Shown here: positions 41,576 through 50,338 of the stretch, piece by piece
Layout of the letters: the number at the start of each line of letters is the position of its first letter
How positions within the stretch are numbered: position 1 is the stretch's first letter
From: CAAGNP01 sp964611185
GTDB lineage: Bacteria; Bacteroidota; Bacteroidia; Bacteroidales; UBA932
DNA length: 64,000 nt
Direction: 5' to 3'
Assembly (NCBI GenBank): GCA_964611185.1
Contig: CAZSXE010000005.1
Span: 1-64,000 of the forward strand
Translations under genes and position numbers: made by a program
Notes under the pieces: generated by a model
Databases searched by the model: none
What the model saw: only the letters and a program-made list of their open reading frames with translations
Told to the model about the DNA's origin: nothing

Positions 41576-43438
41576 TTATTCTCCATTCATAGATATAAGA
41601 AATTCCTCATTATCGTTGGTCTTTTCAAGACGAGTTTTCATAAATTCCATAGCTTCGACACTGTTCATATCGGCAAGATAATTTCTCAATATCCAAAGAC
41701 GGTTGAGCTTCTCCTTGTCGAGTAGAAGGTCATCACGACGGGTACTGCTAAGGGTAACATCCACAGCGGGGAATACGCGCTTGTTCGATAATTTGCGATC
41801 AAGCTGTAATTCCATATTACCGGTCCCTTTAAATTCTTCAAAAATAACCTCATCCATCTTCGAACCGGTATCAGTAAGGGCTGTCGCCAATATGGTAAGA
41901 GAACCTCCGTTCTCAATGTTGCGCGCTGCTCCGAAAAATCTTTTGGGCTTATGAAGGGCATTGGCATCAACACCTCCGGAAAGCACTTTCCCTGATGCCG
42001 GCTGCACCGTATTGAATGCTCTTGCCAAACGGGTAATGGAATCAAGAAGGATAACCACATCATGTCCACATTCTACAAGTCTTTTAGCCTTTTCAAGGAC
42101 AATGCTTGCTACTTTCACATGTCTTTCGGCAGGTTCGTCAAATGTAGAGGCCACTACCTCTGCCTTTACACTTCGTGCCATGTCGGTAACTTCTTCGGGG
42201 CGTTCGTCTATAAGGAGCACTATCATATAGACCTCAGGGTGGTTGTCTGCTATTGCATTGGCGATAGCCTTAAGAAGCATGGTCTTACCTGTTTTAGGCT
42301 GCGCCACAATGAGACCTCTCTGCCCTTTCCCAATCGGAGTGAATAAATCCACTATTCTCGTAGAGAGATTATTATGCCCGTTGGAGGTTATATTGAACTT
42401 TTCGTCAGGAAATAATGGGGTTAAGAAATCAAATGGAACTCTGTCTCTTACATATTCGGGTGAACGACCGTTGATATTGTTTACTTTTACTAAAGGAAAA
42501 TATTTATCTCCCTCTTTAGGGGGGCGAATTTCACCTATAATAGTATCACCTGTCTTTAATCCGAAGAGTTTTATCTGCGATTGAGAGACATAGATGTCGT
42601 CAGGGGAATTCAAATAATTGTAATCCGAAGAGCGAAGAAAACCATAGCCATCAGGCATAATTTCAAGAACACCTGTAGCCTCTACAATACCCTCAAACTC
42701 TATTTTAGGAGGCTTGGGGGGGAATTGAGGATGGTGAATCCGTTCTTTTTCTTGAGATAATTGGTTTTGAGAATTTACATTCTGCGCTGGGGTAATTTCT
42801 TCATTTTGGGGCTGTTCAGGTTCAGGGAACAGAGAATTATCCACAACTACCTGGGCAATCGCTTTTTCCCCCTCTTTGGGTAACTGCTGCTGCTTGGGCT
42901 TTTTCTGGATTTGCTTGGGTCTATGAACTTGTTTAGTCTGAGTCTCCTCCGCTTTTTTATCTGCTTCAGGGGCTTTCTGAACAGGTGCCTGAGGCTTGGG
43001 AGCAGGCTCCGCTATCGTCTCTTTCTTGATTTTTTCTTCAGGCTGCTTAATTTCCTCTACCTTTTTCATCATTTCTGCCACTTTAGCTTGATTGGCATCC
43101 TTAGAGGGGGCGTGCTTAGTCACATTATGCCTGATTTCAGGTTTAGCCGGAGCAATAGGAGAATTTTGCACATTGGGGGTACTTTCTACAGGTGCCACCA
43201 CGGATTTTTTCTCCGCAGTAGCAGGAACCACCTCCTGTTTCTTTATCTTGCTTTTTACAATTCTGGTTCTTGTCCGCTTTTGATGCGGATTTTCCTTGCT
43301 TTGAATAGCTTGTTCGTCTAATATTTTGTAAACAAGGTCGTCTTTTGCAAAAGACTCAGGTTTTTTAATACTTAAGTCTTTAGCGATAGAATACAAGTCG
43401 TCCTGACTTTTTTCTTTCAATTGAATAATATCGTACAT
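41576..43438 (-). CDS. rho: transcription termination factor Rho
   Basis: Hexameric RNA helicase that ends transcription. Residues 1-46 are the Rho N-terminal helical domain; about 48-248 is a low-complexity Lys/Pro/Gln/Glu/Ala-rich insert, probably disordered; the RNA-binding cold-shock-like domain begins near 250 (GVLEIMPDGYGFLRS), and the ATPase follows with P-loop VAQPKTGKT, LIDERPEEVTD and the SGGVDANAL segment. The 620-residue length is due to the insert, which is typical of Bacteroidota Rho. A -7 box lies 60 bases upstream; the TPR sensor follows. Confidence 0.97.
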   Translation of the reverse strand: MYDIIQLKEKSQDDLYSIAKDLSIKKPESFAKDDLVYKILDEQAIQSKENPHQKRTRTRIVKSKIKKQEVVPATAEKKSVVAPVESTPNVQNSPIAPAKPEIRHNVTKHAPSKDANQAKVAEMMKKVEEIKQPEEKIKKETIAEPAPKPQAPVQKAPEADKKAEETQTKQVHRPKQIQKKPKQQQLPKEGEKAIAQVVVDNSLFPEPEQPQNEEITPAQNVNSQNQLSQEKERIHHPQFPPKPPKIEFEGIVEATGVLEIMPDGYGFLRSSDYNYLNSPDDIYVSQSQIKLFGLKTGDTIIGEIRPPKEGDKYFPLVKVNNINGRSPEYVRDRVPFDFLTPLFPDEKFNITSNGHNNLSTRIVDLFTPIGKGQRGLIVAQPKTGKTMLLKAIANAIADNHPEVYMIVLLIDERPEEVTDMARSVKAEVVASTFDEPAERHVKVASIVLEKAKRLVECGHDVVILLDSITRLARAFNTVQPASGKVLSGGVDANALHKPKRFFGAARNIENGGSLTILATALTDTGSKMDEVIFEEFKGTGNMELQLDRKLSNKRVFPAVDVTLSSTRRDDLLLDKEKLNRLWILRNYLADMNSVEAMEFMKTRLEKTNDNEEFLISMNGE

Positions 43439-43498
43439 CTGTTATTTGATAAGGGAAGTGTTGTCTCGTATTTAAGATTACTGTGAGATTCTTCTTGG

Positions 43499-43506
43499 CA
43501 AAGTTA
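43499..43506 (-). promoter_or_regulatory. -7 promoter box for rho
   Basis: The minus strand reads TAACTTTG followed by CC. An ATTG lies 18 bases upstream as a weak -33. The 5' leader would be about 55 bases, room for autoregulation, which is known for rho in other bacteria. Confidence 0.55.
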
Positions 43507-43538
43507 AGAAAAATAATTTAATAACAATGAATTATATA

Positions 43539-43919
43539 TTATTTAACTGCAATAACTTCTACTTCTGCAAGCGCCCCCTTTGGAAGAGCAGCTACTGCAT
43601 AAGCGACTCTCGCAGGGTATGGAGCTTTAAAAAAGTGTGAATAAACCTCGTTTAGTACAGCAAAATCCCCCATATCAGTGAGATAAACATTCGTTTTCAC
43701 TACATTGTCAAAGCTACATCCACCCTCTTCGAGGACATACTGAAGATTTTTAAAAATCTGAATAAGCTGTTCTTTTACACCTCCATGAACAAATTCACCT
43801 GTTTGTGAATCGATAGGAAGCTGACCCGACACATATAGCGTTCCGTCTATTTCGATAGCTTGGCTGTAGGGGCCTACTGCCTTTGGTGCCAGCGGGCTGG
43901 CAATTACTTTTTTTTCCAT
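43539..43919 (-). CDS. ridA: reactive intermediate/imine deaminase RidA
   Basis: A 126-residue trimeric protein that hydrolyses reactive enamines and imines made by PLP enzymes. The family pattern is complete: APKAVGPYSQAIEIDGTLYVSGQLP, NLQYVLEEGGCSFDNVVKTNVYLTDM, and YPARVAYAVAALPKGALAEVEVIAV, with the substrate-binding Arg in PARVAY. It lies 24 bases downstream of lptD and is probably read with it. Confidence 0.95.
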   Translation of the reverse strand: MEKKVIASPLAPKAVGPYSQAIEIDGTLYVSGQLPIDSQTGEFVHGGVKEQLIQIFKNLQYVLEEGGCSFDNVVKTNVYLTDMGDFAVLNEVYSHFFKAPYPARVAYAVAALPKGALAEVEVIAVK

Positions 43920-43943
43920 TTTTATAATAATTATAATAATAAA

Positions 43944-46721
43944 TTAGTTATCCCAGTATGACGACGATTTCTTATATTGCAGCAAATCTGCAAGGGCGGA
44001 AGCTTTCGCAGCAATTCTGAAACTCCAGCTTTCCCATTGCCCGAAGGGGACCCAGGAAAAAGAGATAGAAAAGCAGTGAAGGTCATAAGTGGCACTCAGC
44101 TGTGTGGTCGTCAGTTTCATTTTTGTTAAATCAAGACCCGAATTGACATTGATGTTAAAATCTTTGGTTAATCTCACTTGACCGCTAAATGTCAATGTTT
44201 GAGAATGATTATGATTTGTAATCAGCTTCTCATTGGCATAGGTGTATGATTTATTGTAAGAATAGCTATAATTTAAGCTAATCTGCCAAGGCACTTCAGG
44301 ATTCAGATAGTAAGCCCATCCACCCGGAATATACTCCCCAGTTACGGGATGGTAATAAATCTTGTTATAATAGCTCTGAGCAGTGGTGGTAGTCACTCCT
44401 CCCGCACCGGTATTCCTTTCTCCACCCTCCCCTCCTGAGGCCATTCCGTCATTTCCTTTTCCTTTTCCTTCACCGGAGATACTCCATGAAAGGGTAGCGG
44501 AAGCATTTGTCATTCTAAAGAGGTTTAACCCCCCATTTTTAACAATATTAAACTGATTATATTTTTTCCCCTTTTCGTCCACGGCGTAGGGGTCAAGAGT
44601 TAAATTCCCGGTAATTCCAATCTTTTTAAGAACAGTCGTATTCGCCGAAATATTGATAGTGGAGAGTTTTATAGAATCTGCGAGGAAATTATATGAACCG
44701 CCCAATTTCAGGTTATCAATCAGTTTAATTTTCTTCATTCCGGTACCGGTAGTATCGTTTTTATCTACTACCTTGGCTTCGAGGTTATTTCCGATGGAAA
44801 AACTCATGGCGGCAGTTTGACCTTTACTTGGTGGAGAATACAACCCACCGGCCCACTTATTATAGTCAACACTCTTGCTCTCGCCATTCTTATCAATATA
44901 ATTGTATGTTATATATCCGTTGGCAGGAGTACCCATCTCGGGCTTGTAAGAAAATGATACGGATGGAGTTATCATGTGACGCATGGCCTTAATCGGGGAT
45001 TTGGCACCTTTAAAGAGAAAGATACCATATATTCTCGTACTCATAGATATACCGGCAGAAAAATCGTGAGAAAGACCGAATGTGCTGAACTGTTTAGAGG
45101 TTACGGTTTCCACCTTATCTGTCTCCTCATTATATACTTTCTTCTGATCTTGAAAATACCAGTTCATCCCATAATTGACACTCGGAGAGAAGTTCAAATA
45201 CTTTAATACCGTAAAAGAGGGAAGCCCGATGGCAAACTTATGTGTCATACCCGCTTTTAATTTATTCCCCCAAAAATCAGGCTCTTTCAACTCAGGGACT
45301 TTAAAATTCACCTTATTCTGAAAAGAGGTGTTGTAACTTAAAGATATCTGCTCATAAAAACGCCCTTTTCCCGCTACATTTTTTCTTTTGAAAGGATTGA
45401 ATCTGTTTACATTGAAAGTAAAATTGGGAAAAGTAATGGCATAAGAACTGTCTCTCGAATTTTGACTATGCAATGCATTCACAGAAAGACTCACTTTGCT
45501 CCATGTCTTAGAATAGGAAATCGAAGAAGAAATCTGATTTTCGAGGGCATTTCCAATAGAATTTGAATTATATTTATTATTCGAGGGACTTGCAAAATTG
45601 ACAGAAGCACTGAAAGAGGTACCGGGATGTGCTTTTGAATCTTGAGTATGAGACCATTTCACCGAGAAGTTTTTAGTCTGGAAAAAATCGGTACTCCCCC
45701 TCTCCCCTGTCTGATCGACAGAATAGGTAAGACCAAGACTGCCGTTGAATTTATATCTCAATTTATATCTCGAATTCAGATTTACATTCCATGAACCGAG
45801 AGTATATATGCTTGTAGTGATGGCTACATCAAAATGATCACCCAAAACTACATAATAACCGAGGTCTCTTAAATAAAATCCTCTCGCCGCTTCCTCCCCG
45901 AAAGTAGGGAAAAGAATCCCGCTCGCTCTCGAGGGGCGCTTGGGAACAAAACCGAAAGGAAGGGCTATGGGAAGCGGTACATCTTCGACCACAACATAAG
46001 CTGGACCGAAAACAGTCTTCTGAGAAGGCTCTGTAATGACTTTAGCAGTAGTCATTTTTAAGTAATAATGGGGATGGTCGAGATCGCAGACAGTATATTT
46101 ACCCTTAAATATATTAATTGATTTATCTTCAAGCATTTTTAGATTTTCTCCATGAAGTATCCCCTCTTCCTCTTGAGTGATCATATTTTTGATCTTTGCT
46201 TTTTTGGATTTGAAATTATAATTAACCTCCTCCATGGCGTAGGAACTCTCACCTTCCGTCATCTCAGGCTTACCTTTAAGAACCCCCGCCGAATCCGGCA
46301 CACCCGAAGCAAAAACACTCTCCTTATCGATGTCATAAGCCATATATTCTGCCTTTATAGACATATTGCCGTAGGTAACCTTAACATCGCCGTAATAATA
46401 AATCATTTTTTTGCCATTGGTAAAATCCTCTATCACAGAATCTCTTGCTTCCGAAAATACAGGTACTTCAAGCATTCCTTCCCTCTTCAGGGAGTCCTTG
46501 ATGGAAAGAGAATCTGAAACCGACAAAGAATCTGAAACAGAAATCGAATCCTTGACAACAGAGGAATCTGAAACAGAAATCGAATCCTTAACAATAGAAG
46601 AATCGCTTACAAAAACAGTATCTCGCACCTGAGTAATCTGCGCCGACAAACTATTACTTTTACTTACAACAAGGAAAAGAAATATGATGATTAAAATATA
46701 ACGGAGATTTGATAGTCGCAT
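43944..46721 (-). CDS. lptD: LPS-assembly protein LptD (Bacteroidota type)
   Basis: Outer-membrane protein that places LPS in the outer leaflet. Signal peptide (about 1-28, ends SLSAQ), then a Ser/Asp/Val/Lys-rich repeat stretch, an OstA/LptA-like beta-jellyroll (YYGDVKVTYGNMSIKAEY), and a long beta-barrel with alternating strands. A Gly/Thr-rich loop at about residues 755-780 is unusual. An upstream TTG start at 46742 lies within a -7 box, so I use the ATG at 46721, which gives 925 residues and a clean signal peptide. The barrel assignment rests on pattern and N-terminal domain. Confidence 0.85.
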   Translation of the reverse strand: MRLSNLRYILIIIFLFLVVSKSNSLSAQITQVRDTVFVSDSSIVKDSISVSDSSVVKDSISVSDSLSVSDSLSIKDSLKREGMLEVPVFSEARDSVIEDFTNGKKMIYYYGDVKVTYGNMSIKAEYMAYDIDKESVFASGVPDSAGVLKGKPEMTEGESSYAMEEVNYNFKSKKAKIKNMITQEEEGILHGENLKMLEDKSINIFKGKYTVCDLDHPHYYLKMTTAKVITEPSQKTVFGPAYVVVEDVPLPIALPFGFVPKRPSRASGILFPTFGEEAARGFYLRDLGYYVVLGDHFDVAITTSIYTLGSWNVNLNSRYKLRYKFNGSLGLTYSVDQTGERGSTDFFQTKNFSVKWSHTQDSKAHPGTSFSASVNFASPSNNKYNSNSIGNALENQISSSISYSKTWSKVSLSVNALHSQNSRDSSYAITFPNFTFNVNRFNPFKRKNVAGKGRFYEQISLSYNTSFQNKVNFKVPELKEPDFWGNKLKAGMTHKFAIGLPSFTVLKYLNFSPSVNYGMNWYFQDQKKVYNEETDKVETVTSKQFSTFGLSHDFSAGISMSTRIYGIFLFKGAKSPIKAMRHMITPSVSFSYKPEMGTPANGYITYNYIDKNGESKSVDYNKWAGGLYSPPSKGQTAAMSFSIGNNLEAKVVDKNDTTGTGMKKIKLIDNLKLGGSYNFLADSIKLSTINISANTTVLKKIGITGNLTLDPYAVDEKGKKYNQFNIVKNGGLNLFRMTNASATLSWSISGEGKGKGNDGMASGGEGGERNTGAGGVTTTTAQSYYNKIYYHPVTGEYIPGGWAYYLNPEVPWQISLNYSYSYNKSYTYANEKLITNHNHSQTLTFSGQVRLTKDFNINVNSGLDLTKMKLTTTQLSATYDLHCFSISFSWVPFGQWESWSFRIAAKASALADLLQYKKSSSYWDN
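46485..46613. repeat. coding tandem repeat in lptD (about 36-base unit)
   Basis: Encodes VSDSSIVKDSIS, VSDSSVVKDSIS, then VSDSLS and VSDSLSIKDSLK: 12-residue units with half units just after the signal peptide. DNA copies are near-identical. Such repeats can change copy number by slippage. Confidence 0.8.
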
Positions 46722-46739
46722 CAAGTATGAAATAATATA

Positions 46740-46771
46740 CAAAAATAATTGCTATTTTTGCAGAACGCAAA
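46740..46771 (-). promoter_or_regulatory. promoter for lptD
   Basis: On the minus strand TTTG (46771-46768), 20 bases, TATTTTTG (46747-46740): an exact consensus match. It overlaps the divergent amidase -7 box at 46753-46760, so the two polymerases would compete. Confidence 0.78.
46753..46760 (+). promoter_or_regulatory. -7 promoter box for the amidase-MCE run
   Basis: TATTTTTG followed by CA on the plus strand, 35 bases before the ATG at 46796. No -33 TTTG. It lies inside the spacer of the divergent lptD promoter. Confidence 0.5.
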
Positions 46772-46795
46772 TTTATAATATTTTTTGCAACTAAT

Positions 46796-47827
46796 ATGCC
46801 ACTTTTTAACAGAATTCGATTTCTATTAATGTTTTTTGCCATTTTCACAATGACAAATACCGATTTGGTATATAGTCAGAACAAATCCATAGTAAAAATC
46901 AAAACTGTGGTCATAGATCCAGGTCACGGAGGAAAAGACCCCGGAACTCTGAAGGGAAAAGTATATGAAAAGAATATTGTCCTTTCCGTAGCACTCAAGC
47001 TGGGAAAAATGATAGAAGAGAACTATCCTGAAGTAAATGTAATATACACCAGATCTTCCGATAAATACATAACATTAAATCAGAGAACTGAAATTGCCAA
47101 CAAGAACAACGCTGATTTATTCATTTCAATACATGTAAACGGCATTAAATCCTCCTCTGCAAGAGGTTCTGAAACTTTCGTAATGGGGCTTGACAAAGAG
47201 AATGCGAATATGGAGGTGTGCCAGCTTGAGAACAGCGTAATTACACTTGAGGATGACTACTCATCCAATTATTCCGGATTCGATCCGAACAATCCCGAGT
47301 CTTACATCATTTTTTCACTTCTGCAAAATTCCCATCTTGAGCAAAGCCTCATTCTTGCAGCCAATATTCAGGAAGAGCTTAAAAAAGGGCCGATAAAACA
47401 CGACAGAGGGGTTAAACAGGCTCCATATCTCGTACTGTGGAGATGCACAATGCCTTCAGTCCTTGTAGAACTCGGCTTTATATCTAACGGGGTCGATTAC
47501 AACGAACTCACAAATACTAAAAGCCACTCAAAAATGGCTACAGCCATATTTCAAGCATTCTCAAGATATAAATCACAGTATGAAACTGTCATCCAAGTGA
47601 TGGAAAAAGAGGGTACATCTTTATATAAAATACAGATAATGGCATTGTCCAAACATCTCTCGAAAGATGCCAAAGAATTAAAAGGGTTAAACTGCGATTG
47701 TACCAAAACAGGAGATATCTATAAATACACTTATGGTAATTATATCTCCAAAAATGAAGCAGAAGAAGAACTCACAAAAATCAAAAAAATATTTCCACAA
47801 GCATATATAATTAAATCAGGAAAATAA
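46796..47827 (+). CDS. N-acetylmuramoyl-L-alanine amidase (Amidase_3)
   Basis: A 343-residue zinc amidase that cuts the bond between MurNAc and L-alanine in peptidoglycan. A signal peptide or anchor (1-27, ends VYSQ) precedes the catalytic domain. Zinc and catalytic residues are visible: His in DPGHGGKDPG, Glu in YEKNIVL, His in FISIHVNG, and Glu in PSVLVELGFISN. The C-terminal 75 residues (LYKIQIMALSKHL..., ending YIIKSGK) resemble a SPOR-like domain for septal peptidoglycan. It is followed by an MCE gene 1 base later. Confidence 0.9.
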   Translation: MPLFNRIRFLLMFFAIFTMTNTDLVYSQNKSIVKIKTVVIDPGHGGKDPGTLKGKVYEKNIVLSVALKLGKMIEENYPEVNVIYTRSSDKYITLNQRTEIANKNNADLFISIHVNGIKSSSARGSETFVMGLDKENANMEVCQLENSVITLEDDYSSNYSGFDPNNPESYIIFSLLQNSHLEQSLILAANIQEELKKGPIKHDRGVKQAPYLVLWRCTMPSVLVELGFISNGVDYNELTNTKSHSKMATAIFQAFSRYKSQYETVIQVMEKEGTSLYKIQIMALSKHLSKDAKELKGLNCDCTKTGDIYKYTYGNYISKNEAEEELTKIKKIFPQAYIIKSGK

Positions 47828-47828
47828 A

Positions 47829-48740
47829 ATGAAAGTATCAAAAGAAGCAAAAATCGGTCTCTTTGCCATTATCATAATAGCAGCCTCCTACACATTAATA
47901 AATTTTCTCAGAGGAAATGATTTTTTAAAGAAAACTACTAATATTTATTCAGAATACGAAAATGTAGTGGGGTTACCTCCATCAGGTCCCGTCTATATAA
48001 AGGGTTTTAATGCTGGTTCCATAATTGGTATCAAGCACAATAAAGAAAAGGATAATTTCATAGTAAAACTAAGTATCAAATCTGAATTTAAAATCCCTTC
48101 CGACTCAAAGACAGTGATTTACAGTGGGGATATACTTGGAGGAAAAGCGGTGAGGATAGATTTAGGAGAATCAGATACTTTTATAAGTTCAGGAGATACT
48201 CTGCAGGGAATTATCGAACCCGATATGCTTACTTCTTTAATAGGAAGCATAACTCCTCTTTCCGAAGAGATAAAAGTACTTGTTGCAAATCTAAACAAAA
48301 CTGTTACAAGTGTCAATGAAATCATCGACGAACCTCTGAAAAACGATATAAAAGGGATAGTTTCTAAAATTGAAAACAGCGCTGAAAATATCGAATATAT
48401 TACAAAAAAGGTAAAAACGGGGACACCGGAACTTGTAGAGATAATCTCCAATCTCAACTCCCTCACCCTACTTTTAAACACATCAGCCGAATCTCTCAAT
48501 AAGAGTCTTGACGATGTAAATACCATAACCGCCCAAGTCAGAGAGGCAGATATCAAAGAGACCATCAATAATTTAAAAAATCTCCTCGAAAAAATTCAAG
48601 ATCCCAACGGAAGTTTGGGTAAAATAATCAGTTCAGATTCCCTTCACAACTCAATTAACTCCTTAGCTGTTGATTTAGATTCACTTATAAAAAAAATCGA
48701 AAAAAATCCTAAAAAATACCTAAAACTCTCGATTTTATAA
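47829..48740 (+). CDS. MlaD/MCE-family lipid-transport protein
   Basis: A 303-residue protein with one N-terminal membrane helix (about 9-25) and one MCE domain (about 35-120; YENVVGLPPSGPVYIKGFNAGSI, GDILGGKAVRIDLG). The rest is a long helical, probably coiled-coil tail (about 135-300) that may form a needle. MCE proteins bind and shuttle phospholipids between membranes, usually with an ABC permease and ATPase (MlaEF), which are not adjacent here. Co-transcribed with the amidase gene, 1-base gap. Confidence 0.87.
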   Translation: MKVSKEAKIGLFAIIIIAASYTLINFLRGNDFLKKTTNIYSEYENVVGLPPSGPVYIKGFNAGSIIGIKHNKEKDNFIVKLSIKSEFKIPSDSKTVIYSGDILGGKAVRIDLGESDTFISSGDTLQGIIEPDMLTSLIGSITPLSEEIKVLVANLNKTVTSVNEIIDEPLKNDIKGIVSKIENSAENIEYITKKVKTGTPELVEIISNLNSLTLLLNTSAESLNKSLDDVNTITAQVREADIKETINNLKNLLEKIQDPNGSLGKIISSDSLHNSINSLAVDLDSLIKKIEKNPKKYLKLSIL

Positions 48741-48890
48741 TTTTTTTTATAAACAAAAATATTTTAACACTGACTACTAAGCAGTTAATGAATTTTATAT
48801 TTTTTTTAACAATATTTATTTTTTTCTGTTAAAAAAATTATCCAATTTTGTAACCCACAAAACGGAAGAATTTGTTACTTAATAGAATTA
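48741..48890. other. AT-rich region before dnaA
   Basis: 150 bases, very AT-rich with several long T and A tracts. One site, TTATCCAAT, is near a DnaA box (TTATCCACA) with two mismatches. A CAATTTTG at 48843-48850 resembles a -7 box with one mismatch and could serve dnaA. A single imperfect box is too little to call an origin. Confidence 0.35.
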
Positions 48891-50312
48891 ATGGCAGAAT
48901 ACAATAACATAAATGTTTGGAACTCGTGTTTAGAGGTTATCAAGGATATTATCCCTCCGAGTAGCTTTAGGACATGGTTCGAGCCCATTAAGCCTATAAG
49001 GTATGAAAATTCGGTATTAACACTCGAAGTCCCTTCAGAATTTTTTAGAGAATACCTTGAGGGTAATTTTTTAGATTTACTAAGTAAGACATTAAAAAGA
49101 GTAATAGGTCCTGATGCCAAGCTCCTTTATAATGTTAAAATCATAAAGAATTCGACCATTACCTATCCGGGAAGTAATTCCGTGAATTTCAAAAATCCAT
49201 CTCTTCCTCTTCCTTCAAGCAGAGTGGAGGGATTAAGCGGTCCTTATGTCATCCCTGGTCTGAAAAGGATTGATATTGATCCTAATCTTAATAAGAATTA
49301 CTCTTTTGACAATTTTATCGAAGGAGACTGTAACAGACTTGGACGCTCAGCCGGTATAGAAATTTCTAACAAACCAGGTAATAACGCATTCAATCCCCTT
49401 TTCCTCTATGGAGGTCCGGGACTCGGCAAGACACATCTTGCTCAAGCAATAGGTATAGATATTAAAGAAAAATATCCTGAAAAAATAGTACTTTATGTAA
49501 GTGCAAACCGTTTTCAGATACAATTTGTAGATGCTGTTACCGTAAAGAACAAATTAAACGATTTTTTACATTTTTACCAGTCCATAGATGTTCTCATAAT
49601 CGATGATGTACATGAGTTTGCCGATAAACATTCTACTCAAAATGCATTTTTCCAAGTATTTAACCATCTGCATCAGTTAGGCAAGCAGCTAATTCTCACT
49701 TCTGATAAGGCCCCTGTGGATCTGCAAGGACTGGATCAAAGACTCCTTTCAAGATTTAAGTGGGGACTTACCACTGAGCTTCTTCCACCTGATTTTGAGA
49801 CAAAAGTGGCGATTCTTAAGGCCAAAAGTTTCAGAGACGGCATAAAACTTCCTGACGATGTTATCTCATACATAGCCTCCAAGGTTTCAAGCAATGTAAG
49901 AGAACTCGAAGGGACCTTAGTATCCCTTATGGCCAATGCTACCTTAACGAAAAAGAAGATTACCCTTTCTCTTGCACAGGAACTCATTGACAAAATCGTC
50001 AGCACCACTGTAAACGAAGTTTCCGTTTCAATAATAAAAAGTACAGTTTGCAACTATTTCGGCATTACTCCGGATAGATTTCTTTCAAATACAAGAAAAA
50101 GGGAAGTGGTGCAGGCACGACAGATTGCCATGTATCTCAGCCGCAATTTAACAAATACATCTCTTGACTCTATAGGTTCTCAGATAGGCGGTAAAAATCA
50201 CGCAACAGTGCTATATGCGTGCAGTACAGTGTGTGATTTAATGGATACGGACAGATCGTTCCGCCAATATATCAACGATATACAAAAGCAGCTTCACAAC
50301 ACTATTCAATAG
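48891..50312 (+). CDS. dnaA: chromosomal replication initiator DnaA
   Basis: AAA+ protein (473 residues) that opens the replication origin. Domain I (about 1-85), a short variable domain II, domain III with P-loop GGPGLGKTHLAQA near residue 173, Walker B LIIDDVHEF and the sensor LTSDKAP, and domain IV with the DnaA-box binding signature GGKNHATVLYACSTV near 440. Length is normal. It follows an AT-rich gap and is followed 26 bases later by a dipeptidase gene, not by dnaN. Confidence 0.97.
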   Translation: MAEYNNINVWNSCLEVIKDIIPPSSFRTWFEPIKPIRYENSVLTLEVPSEFFREYLEGNFLDLLSKTLKRVIGPDAKLLYNVKIIKNSTITYPGSNSVNFKNPSLPLPSSRVEGLSGPYVIPGLKRIDIDPNLNKNYSFDNFIEGDCNRLGRSAGIEISNKPGNNAFNPLFLYGGPGLGKTHLAQAIGIDIKEKYPEKIVLYVSANRFQIQFVDAVTVKNKLNDFLHFYQSIDVLIIDDVHEFADKHSTQNAFFQVFNHLHQLGKQLILTSDKAPVDLQGLDQRLLSRFKWGLTTELLPPDFETKVAILKAKSFRDGIKLPDDVISYIASKVSSNVRELEGTLVSLMANATLTKKKITLSLAQELIDKIVSTTVNEVSVSIIKSTVCNYFGITPDRFLSNTRKREVVQARQIAMYLSRNLTNTSLDSIGSQIGGKNHATVLYACSTVCDLMDTDRSFRQYINDIQKQLHNTIQ

Positions 50313-50338
50313 ATTATTAACATCTATATTATATACTT

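Noticed and set aside
48741..48890. Possible replication origin before dnaA
   Set aside because: Only one near-match to a DnaA box and no box cluster. AT-richness alone is not enough, and in this phylum the origin need not be beside dnaA.
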